A DNA stretch of 17,206 nt from Bacilli bacterium (lineage in GTDB: Bacteria; Bacillota_I; Bacilli_A; RFN20; CAG-826). Numbering within the stretch: position 1 is the stretch's first letter; each line of letters begins with the position of its first letter. Positions 13,449 through 17,206 of this stretch are shown here, one piece after another. A model generated the notes under the pieces. The model saw nothing but the letters and a program-made list of their open reading frames with translations. It ran no database searches and was not told the origin of the DNA. The position numbers and the translations under genes are program-made. The stretch covers positions 1 to 17,206 of the forward strand of contig JAFZRR010000028.1 of assembly GCA_017619815.1 (NCBI GenBank). Direction: 5' to 3'.

Positions 13449-15043
13449 TATTTATTTCCGTTCATTAAGTCTTGGATAAATGGGACTTCAATTGTGGCGT
13501 CTAATCTTGGGAATAATTGTTCACCTTTATTAACAGTGACATTTTCAATACATCCAAAGTTATAGACGTTTTCATATTTCAATAAGTCACCTGTAACACC
13601 TAATTGTTCAAATAACTTATCACTCGCTCTGGTGAGGACTGGTTTTAATAACATACCAGCGATATAGATGGAGTTCGCTAAGTGGTTCATCACACTAGCG
13701 AGTTCTTCTTGTTTAGATTCGTCTTTCGCTAAAGCCCATGGAGTGGTTTCATCGATATATTTATTCGCACGATTAACAAGTTCATTAACCATAGAAATAG
13801 CTTCAGTAATCTTTAAGTCATCCATTAAGAATTCATATTGTTTGACTGTCTCTTTTGCGACGCTTTCTAAGTTACCATCAAATGATGTGACACATCCCTT
13901 ATATGCAGGAATAACACCACCGAAGTATTTATTAATCATAGAAACGGTTCTATTTAATAAATTGCCTAATGAGTTAGCGAGGTCACTATTAACTCTTTCA
14001 ACAAATTGTTCTGGTGAGAAGCTACCATCTTGTCCAAAGATGATTTCTCTAGCAAGATAATATCTCACTGCGTCAAGCCCAAAGTGTTCCACAAGTGGAT
14101 ATGGATCAACGACATTGCCTTTAGATTTGCTCATCTTGCTATCTTTCATCATTAATAAGCCATGAACAAATTCTCTATCAGGTTTTCTAAGTCCTAATGA
14201 TTCAAGGAACATTGGCCAATAAATCGCGTGGAAACGTGTGATATCCGCGCCTAAGATGTGAATGGTTTCACATTCTGGGTCTTGCCAGAACTTATTGAAT
14301 AATTCTGGATGATCACTATCGTAACCTAATGCGGTGATATAGTTAGTTAAAGCATCTAACCAAACATAGACAACGTGTTTTTCATTTTCTCTAATTGGGA
14401 CACCCCAAGAGAAAGAGGTTCTGGAAACACATAAGTCATCTAAACCTGGTTTGATAAAAGTATTAATCATTTCGTTCTTACGAGATTCAGGAGTTAAAAA
14501 CTTTGGATTCTCGTCATAGAACTTTAATAAAGCATCGACATATTTTTGTGTCTTAAAGAAATAAGCTTCTTCTTCGGCGACTTGCACTGGTCTACCACAG
14601 TCAGGACAAAGATGTTCTGGTCCCACTTGTGTATCAGTCCAGAATGATTCACATGGTGTGCAGTACCAACCTTGATATTTACCAAGGTAGATATCGCCTT
14701 TGTTATACATCTTAGTGAAGATATCTTGCACCACTTTGACGTGTCTATCTTGTGTGGTTCTAATAAAGTCATCATTAGAGATGTCTAATAATTTCCATAA
14801 CTTGTGGAAACCTTCGACGATTTCATCGACGAATTGTTGTGGGGTTTTACCTGCGGCTAAAGCGTTCTTTTCAATCTTTTGTCCGTGTTCGTCTGCGCCT
14901 GTAAGGAAATAACATTCAAATCCTCTTAAGCGTTTATAACGGGCAAAAATATCAGTTAACACTGTGCAATAGGCGTGACCGATATGTAATTTCGCACTCG
15001 GATAGTAGATCGGAGTGGTAATATAGAATCTTTTCTTTTCCAT
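13448..15043 (-). CDS. metG: Methionine-tRNA ligase, class I, without C-terminal tRNA-binding domain
   Basis: This 531-residue enzyme charges tRNA-Met with methionine using ATP. It shows the HIGH signature H20-I-G-H23 in PSAKLHIGHAY, the connective zinc knuckle C128-x2-C131 and C146-x2-C149 (CTPC and CPDC), the methionine pocket region with WGVPI and VYVWLDALTNYI, and KMSKS at 303-307. An anticodon-binding alpha-helical domain follows to about residue 490. Many Bacillus-type MetRS proteins are near 650 residues with a C-terminal EMAP/Trbp-like domain; that domain is absent here, and the chain ends after the anticodon domain and a short tail. The start ATG at 15043 has an AGGAGG site at 15054-15059. 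It is the first gene of the metG - DUF3737 - patB operon. A terminator-like hairpin and a -10 box lie just upstream. Confidence 0.96.
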   Translation of the reverse strand: MEKKRFYITTPIYYPSAKLHIGHAYCTVLTDIFARYKRLRGFECYFLTGADEHGQKIEKNALAAGKTPQQFVDEIVEGFHKLWKLLDISNDDFIRTTQDRHVKVVQDIFTKMYNKGDIYLGKYQGWYCTPCESFWTDTQVGPEHLCPDCGRPVQVAEEEAYFFKTQKYVDALLKFYDENPKFLTPESRKNEMINTFIKPGLDDLCVSRTSFSWGVPIRENEKHVVYVWLDALTNYITALGYDSDHPELFNKFWQDPECETIHILGADITRFHAIYWPMFLESLGLRKPDREFVHGLLMMKDSKMSKSKGNVVDPYPLVEHFGLDAVRYYLAREIIFGQDGSFSPEQFVERVNSDLANSLGNLLNRTVSMINKYFGGVIPAYKGCVTSFDGNLESVAKETVKQYEFLMDDLKITEAISMVNELVNRANKYIDETTPWALAKDESKQEELASVMNHLANSIYIAGMLLKPVLTRASDKLFEQLGVTGDLLKYENVYNFGCIENVTVNKGEQLFPRLDATIEVPFIQDLMNGNK

Positions 15044-15072
15044 GGCAAATGAGCCTCCTATTAAGTAAACAT

Positions 15073-15102
15073 ATTATAAAAGAAAACCGCTTAAAGCGGT
15101 AA
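15073..15102 (-). promoter_or_regulatory. Likely metG promoter (TATAAT) overlapping the upstream terminator
   Basis: On the minus strand TATAAT lies at 15078-15073, about 30 bases before the metG start, with a poor -35 (TTACCG, 15102-15097) at 18-base spacing. The -35 region sits inside the hairpin at 15086-15100. Confidence 0.45.
15077..15100 (-). terminator. Intrinsic terminator before metG
   Basis: On the minus strand ACCGCT and AGCGGT (15100-15095 and 15091-15086) form a perfect stem with a 3-base loop, followed by TTTTCTTTT. It ends the DUF7695-like gene transcript or, if transcription reads through, could act as an attenuator in a metG leader. Confidence 0.65.
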
Positions 15103-15105
15103 TCT

Positions 15106-15171
15106 TATGCAATAAATTATAAAGAAAATAGTTTTTCAAATATTCAAAACTAAGTTTATTGCATATTTTTT
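15106..15171. repeat. Nested inverted repeat, 11-bp arms with an inner 7-bp stem
   Basis: TATGCAATAAA (15106-15116) is perfectly inverted at 15155-15165, and inside it TAGTTTT (15129-15135) pairs with AAAACTA (15146-15152). Six T follow on the plus strand (15166-15171), giving a plus-strand terminator shape. On the minus strand the fold directly precedes the terminator at 15077-15100 and metG. Its role is unclear. Confidence 0.65.
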
Positions 15172-15234
15172 CGCACTTTATATGCAGTATTTAAATATAT
15201 AAGCAGAAATGTTCTAACTAGCCTCATTCTTTTC

Positions 15235-15618
15235 TTAATCGATTAGATTAATAATGTATTTTTCTAAAATGTGTTTATATAGTTTTGGTTCTGAATCCAC
15301 AAAGATATCGTAATAAACATCAACACTATTTGGATAAATATCCACAGATTGGATTACCCCTTCTTCTTCATTAAAAGCAAAATATTCAAATCTTACTCGA
15401 TCTCCAGTTTTATATTTTGGCTCAAATTCAACAACCTTATATTCATCAACTTCTTCGTAGTCACTTTGATTTCCACATCTTCTTAAATAATCAAGGCCTC
15501 CATCAACCGAACAAGCACCGCAAGAACAGGAAACGAAATTATGGCGATATTTGCTTTGAATAATATCACCACATTTTTTACATTTGATTGCGTTTTTAGT
15601 TAATATTTTTGCTTTCAT
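15235..15618 (-). CDS. Small cysteine-rich protein, DUF7695-like
   Basis: I choose the ATG at 15616-15618 (127 residues), which has a GGAGA site about 10 bases upstream. The open frame extends to an ATG at 15702, but that upstream part lies in the structured RNA region and has no ribosome site. Residues 1-47 carry a compact zinc-ribbon-like unit with C13, C16, C31, C33 and C36: IKCKKCGDII, then FVSCSCGACSVDGGLDYLRR. This matches, from memory, the DUF7695 family. The C-terminal part (about 60-127) has a small beta-rich segment with KTGDRVRFEYFAFNEEEGVI and could be an SH3-like or KOW-like domain. Function is unknown; metal binding is likely. It lies alone between metG and the structured region. 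Confidence 0.75.
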   Translation of the reverse strand: MKAKILTKNAIKCKKCGDIIQSKYRHNFVSCSCGACSVDGGLDYLRRCGNQSDYEEVDEYKVVEFEPKYKTGDRVRFEYFAFNEEEGVIQSVDIYPNSVDVYYDIFVDSEPKLYKHILEKYIINLID

Positions 15619-15644
15619 ATTCTTGATTTCTCCATCTGAACAAA

Positions 15645-15674
15645 TTGTTGTAAAAGAGCCATTGGTCGTATAAC
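15645..15674 (+). promoter_or_regulatory. Candidate promoter of a plus-strand small RNA
   Basis: TTGTTG (15645-15650) and TATAAC (15669-15674) are separated by 18 bases. Transcription would start near 15681 and run into the strong terminator at 15743-15772, giving an RNA of about 90 bases. Confidence 0.45.
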
Positions 15675-15676
15675 AT

Positions 15677-15722
15677 TTAGTTAGAGAGATACGTTCTCTC
15701 ACTATTAACCGGCTCTAACTAA
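15677..15722. repeat. Inverted repeat with an inner hairpin in the DUF7695-like gene leader
   Basis: TTAGTTAGAG (15677-15686) is perfectly inverted at 15713-15722. An alternative inner hairpin GAGAGA/TCTCTC (15684-15689 and 15695-15700) cannot form fully at the same time. On the minus strand AGAGCC and GGCTCTTTT nearby offer a third, terminator-like pairing, so the region could switch between folds. Confidence 0.55.
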
Positions 15723-15772
15723 CCAAGGTCAATAGTAGACTCGCGATTATCACAAGGATGATCGCTTTTTTT
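15681..15772 (+). ncRNA. Candidate small antisense RNA, about 90 bases
   Basis: A promoter-like pair at 15645-15674 and a strong intrinsic terminator at 15743-15772 bracket a region with no plus-strand gene. The RNA would carry a GAGAGA-TCTCTC hairpin near its 5' end and the terminator at its 3' end. It is complementary to the minus-strand leader of the DUF7695-like gene and to almost all of the short hydrophobic frame at 15715-15783. I know of no Rfam family it matches. Confidence 0.4.
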
Positions 15773-15783
15773 ATTCAAGTCAT
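15715..15783 (-). pseudogene. Short hydrophobic peptide frame with strong ribosome site, broken by TGA
   Basis: On the minus strand AAGGAGG (15798-15792) is followed at good spacing by ATG ACT TGA (15783-15775). The same frame continues after the TGA as IKKAIILVIIASLLLTLVS to a TAG at 15715-15717. A strong ribosome site followed by a lysine-led, purely hydrophobic peptide of about 20 residues is the build of Ibs-type or similar small membrane toxins. In the standard code used here the TGA makes it non-coding beyond two codons. It is a pseudogene, a start-stop regulatory frame, or coincidence. Confidence 0.3.
15743..15772 (+). terminator. Strong plus-strand intrinsic terminator
   Basis: GCGATTATC (15743-15751) pairs with GATGATCGC (15757-15765), nine pairs with one T-G, around ACAAG, followed by seven T. 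The T-G pair and the T-run both favour the plus strand. No annotated plus-strand gene lies upstream, so it implies a short plus-strand transcript. Confidence 0.75.
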
Positions 15784-15785
15784 TG

Positions 15786-15896
15786 CCTCTTCCTCCTTAC
15801 GAGTGAAGGAGTCTAGAGAGGAACGCATCCCACCGATTACTCGGCAGGAATAATTTCACATATTTTCATGTGAAAACAAACATTATTTCTAGGACT
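15786..15896 (-). promoter_or_regulatory. Candidate structured leader RNA (three-way junction with switchable ribosome-site hairpin)
   Basis: On the minus strand a closing stem (15896-15888 with 15817-15810, one bulge) encloses a long hairpin (15887-15849, inner 8-bp stem 15875-15868/15861-15854) and an 8-bp hairpin at 15848-15829 with a GTAA (GNRA) loop. G-T pairs there form only on the minus strand. Downstream, CTCCTT-AAGGAG (15811-15806/15798-15793) buries a ribosome site, and its outer extension (15821-15817/15790-15786) competes with the closing stem. I recognise no known riboswitch class. Confidence 0.4.
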
Positions 15897-15903
15897 AATT
15901 TAA

Positions 15904-15974
15904 TACCCCTTATTTATATTTATAATCTAAATAAACTTAGAAGAATAATGCTAAGATAAATATAAATAGGGGTA
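15904..15974. repeat. Long inverted repeat (20 against 19 bases) with an inner hairpin
   Basis: Positions 15904-15923 (starting TACCCC) and 15956-15974 (ending GGGGTA) are inverted copies that differ by one missing A. Inside, CTTAG (15936-15940) pairs with CTAAG (15951-15955). There is no T-run on either side. It could be a two-way transcription barrier, a small palindromic element or a recombination site. The rest of 15975-16040 is AT-rich with nothing I can name. Confidence 0.65.
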
Positions 15975-16041
15975 AAATCATTAAAATATTTTTTAAATTC
16001 TCAATAAAAGTGCCTTCATTCAATGCATATTCTAAAAATAA

Positions 16042-16069
16042 TTGATAATTATTCTTAACCACTTATAAT
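16042..16069 (+). promoter_or_regulatory. Promoter of the FAD-dependent dehydrogenase gene
   Basis: TTGATA (16042-16047) and TATAAT (16064-16069) with a 16-base spacer are a close match to the housekeeping sigma-factor consensus. The transcript would begin near 16076, just before the GGGAGG ribosome site. Confidence 0.7.
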
Positions 16070-16097
16070 TTTATTGTCCTTATTGGGAGGATAACTT

Positions 16098-17206
16098 ATG
16101 AAATATGATGTCATTATCGTAGGAGCAGGTCCTAGCGGTTATATGTGCGCATATGAACTAGCCGCAAAAAAGCCTGAACTAAAAATTCTTCTATTAGATA
16201 GGGGCAAGAATATCTACGAGCGTAAGTGTCCAATCCTAGAACATAAATTAGAAAAATGTCCAATTAATCAAAACGGTATTAGAGGCTGTTTTCCAGCCTG
16301 TAGTATTACAAGTGGCTTCGGCGGCGCTGGAGCGTACTCTGATGGTAAATTCAATATCACCACTGAATTCGGTGGATGGTTAACAGATTATATCTCTCCT
16401 GATGACTTATTAGATATTATCCACTATGTCGATGATATTAATCTTTCTTTTGGCGCCACTAAAGTGATTACCAATCCTGAAACTGACAAAGTCAGAGAAA
16501 TTGAACACCGCGCGATGAGTGTGGGTGTCAAATTATTAAGAAGCCAAGTGAGACACTTAGGAACAGAAGAAAACTTGAAGATCTTATCTCGTATCTATGA
16601 TCACTTAGCGAAGCAAATCGATATGAGATTCTGCACCAGAGTGAGCGATATCATCTTAAAAGATAACAGAGTTAACGGTATCAAATTAGAAAATGGTGAA
16701 GAGATTGAATCTAACTATGTTGTTCTCTGTGTCGGTAGAGAAGGAAGTAAATGGTTAAATGAATTATTCGACCGTTACCAAATTCCTCAATCACAAACAC
16801 AAGTCGATATCGGTGTTCGTGTCGAATGTCCAAATATCGTCATGGAAGAAATTAATAAAAACCTATACGAAGGTAAGTTCTTATATAAGACCACTATCGG
16901 AAGTTCAGTGAGAACATTCTGCGCTAATCCAGGTGGTCACGTGGTTATGGAAAACTACGAAGGTGTTGTTAATGTTAACGGTCACTCTTATAACGACCCA
17001 AAACTCTCCAGTAACAACACAAACTTTGCTTTACTTGTGACCCACCACTTCGAAGAACCGTTCAAGAAACCTAATGAATACGCACTTAAAGTGTCTTCCT
17101 TAGCCAATCAATTAGCCTGTGGTTCTGTCATCGTCCAAAAATATGGTGATATCAAGTTAGGCAGAAGAAGTACAAAGAAGAGAATTGAAGAAGGCTTTGT
17201 CAGGCC
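16098..17206 (+). CDS. FAD-dependent dehydrogenase, COG2509-like (3' end outside the window)
   Basis: The frame runs open from the ATG at 16098 to the window edge (about 369 residues seen). It begins MKYDVIIVGAGPSGYMCAYE, a Rossmann GxGxxG dinucleotide-binding motif, with an acidic-type strand end LLLDRG about 30 residues on. A cysteine-rich stretch follows (CPILEHKLEKCPIN and GCFPACSITSGFGGAGAYSDGKF), which is characteristic of COG2509 uncharacterised FAD-dependent dehydrogenases. Further on, ESNYVVLCVGREGSKWL is the second FAD-contacting strand, and NPGGHVVMENYEGVVNVNGHS lies in the substrate part. The physiological substrate of the family is not established. A GGGAGG site at 16085-16090 and the promoter at 16042-16069 support the start. 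Confidence 0.9.
   Translation, partial: MKYDVIIVGAGPSGYMCAYELAAKKPELKILLLDRGKNIYERKCPILEHKLEKCPINQNGIRGCFPACSITSGFGGAGAYSDGKFNITTEFGGWLTDYISPDDLLDIIHYVDDINLSFGATKVITNPETDKVREIEHRAMSVGVKLLRSQVRHLGTEENLKILSRIYDHLAKQIDMRFCTRVSDIILKDNRVNGIKLENGEEIESNYVVLCVGREGSKWLNELFDRYQIPQSQTQVDIGVRVECPNIVMEEINKNLYEGKFLYKTTIGSSVRTFCANPGGHVVMENYEGVVNVNGHSYNDPKLSSNNTNFALLVTHHFEEPFKKPNEYALKVSSLANQLACGSVIVQKYGDIKLGRRSTKKRIEEGFVR

Noticed and set aside
15619..15702. N-terminal extension of the DUF7695-like protein to the ATG at 15702
   Set aside because: The extension lies in the inverted-repeat region, has no ribosome site, and the conserved part begins at the ATG at 15618, which has one.
15715..15783. UGA read as tryptophan throughout the genome
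   Set aside because: All long genes encode conserved tryptophans as TGG, and TGA ends the patB and membrane-protein genes, so the standard code applies.
15829..15848. T-box motif (GGTGG...GCG) in the minus-strand leader
   Set aside because: The match to the T-box consensus is partial, no matching terminator/antiterminator pair with CCACC follows, and the downstream gene is not an amino acid gene.
1..17206. CRISPR arrays, tRNA or rRNA genes
   Set aside because: I saw no regularly spaced direct repeats, no cloverleaf with a conserved TTCGA arm, and no rRNA-like conserved stretches on either strand.

Overview
The window is AT-rich and read with the standard bacterial code: tryptophan is TGG throughout, and TGA ends at least two genes. 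It has strong AGGAGG-type ribosome binding sites, a lipoprotein with a lipobox and no outer-membrane genes. Together with an IS150-type element, a DUF3737 protein, a class I MetRS without the C-terminal tRNA-binding domain and an RlmD/RlmCD-type methylase, this points to a Gram-positive member of the Bacillota, most likely a gut Bacilli or Erysipelotrichia-like lineage. The exact taxon cannot be read from the sequence.

Layout. Positions 1-144 hold the front of a NUDIX hydrolase cut off by an IS3-family (IS150-type) element at about 142-1550. The transposase reading frames are intact and joined by a -1 frameshift site, but the upstream end of the element and the rest of the NUDIX gene are missing. 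Next, on the minus strand, is a two-gene unit: a membrane-anchored protein of unknown function followed, with an ATGA overlap, by a macro-domain ADP-ribose hydrolase. Divergent from it on the plus strand are three genes of unknown function (a six-helix membrane protein, an anchored extracytoplasmic protein and a small three-helix membrane protein), closed by a two-way terminator at 4901-4932.

The most unusual block, 4931-7454 on the minus strand, is a two-gene operon. It pairs an XRE-type DNA-binding regulator that carries an ankyrin-like motif and a large unassigned C-terminal region with a predicted nuclease that has a McrB-like N-terminal region and a C-terminal DUF3883 PD-(D/E)XK-like domain. 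It looks like a compact defence or restriction system. A small hydrophobic 73-residue protein and a block of nested inverted repeats lie upstream of it. Housekeeping genes follow: the RlmD-type rRNA methylase (minus) and, divergently, a secreted 5'-nucleotidase-family lipoprotein (plus). A small basic protein comes next, and its ribosome binding site is buried in a strong hairpin.

The right side holds a minus-strand operon metG - DUF3737 - patB/malY (overlaps of 1 and 8 bases, terminator at 11260-11302), then a small cysteine-rich DUF7695-like gene. Beyond that, about 15640-15975 is a densely structured intergenic region. It holds a likely plus-strand small RNA with promoter and terminator, lying exactly opposite a strong ribosome binding site and a short hydrophobic reading frame broken by one TGA, and a multi-branch RNA-like fold. 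The layout resembles Ibs/Sib type I toxin-antitoxin loci. The window ends inside a plus-strand FAD-dependent dehydrogenase (COG2509-like) with a good promoter.
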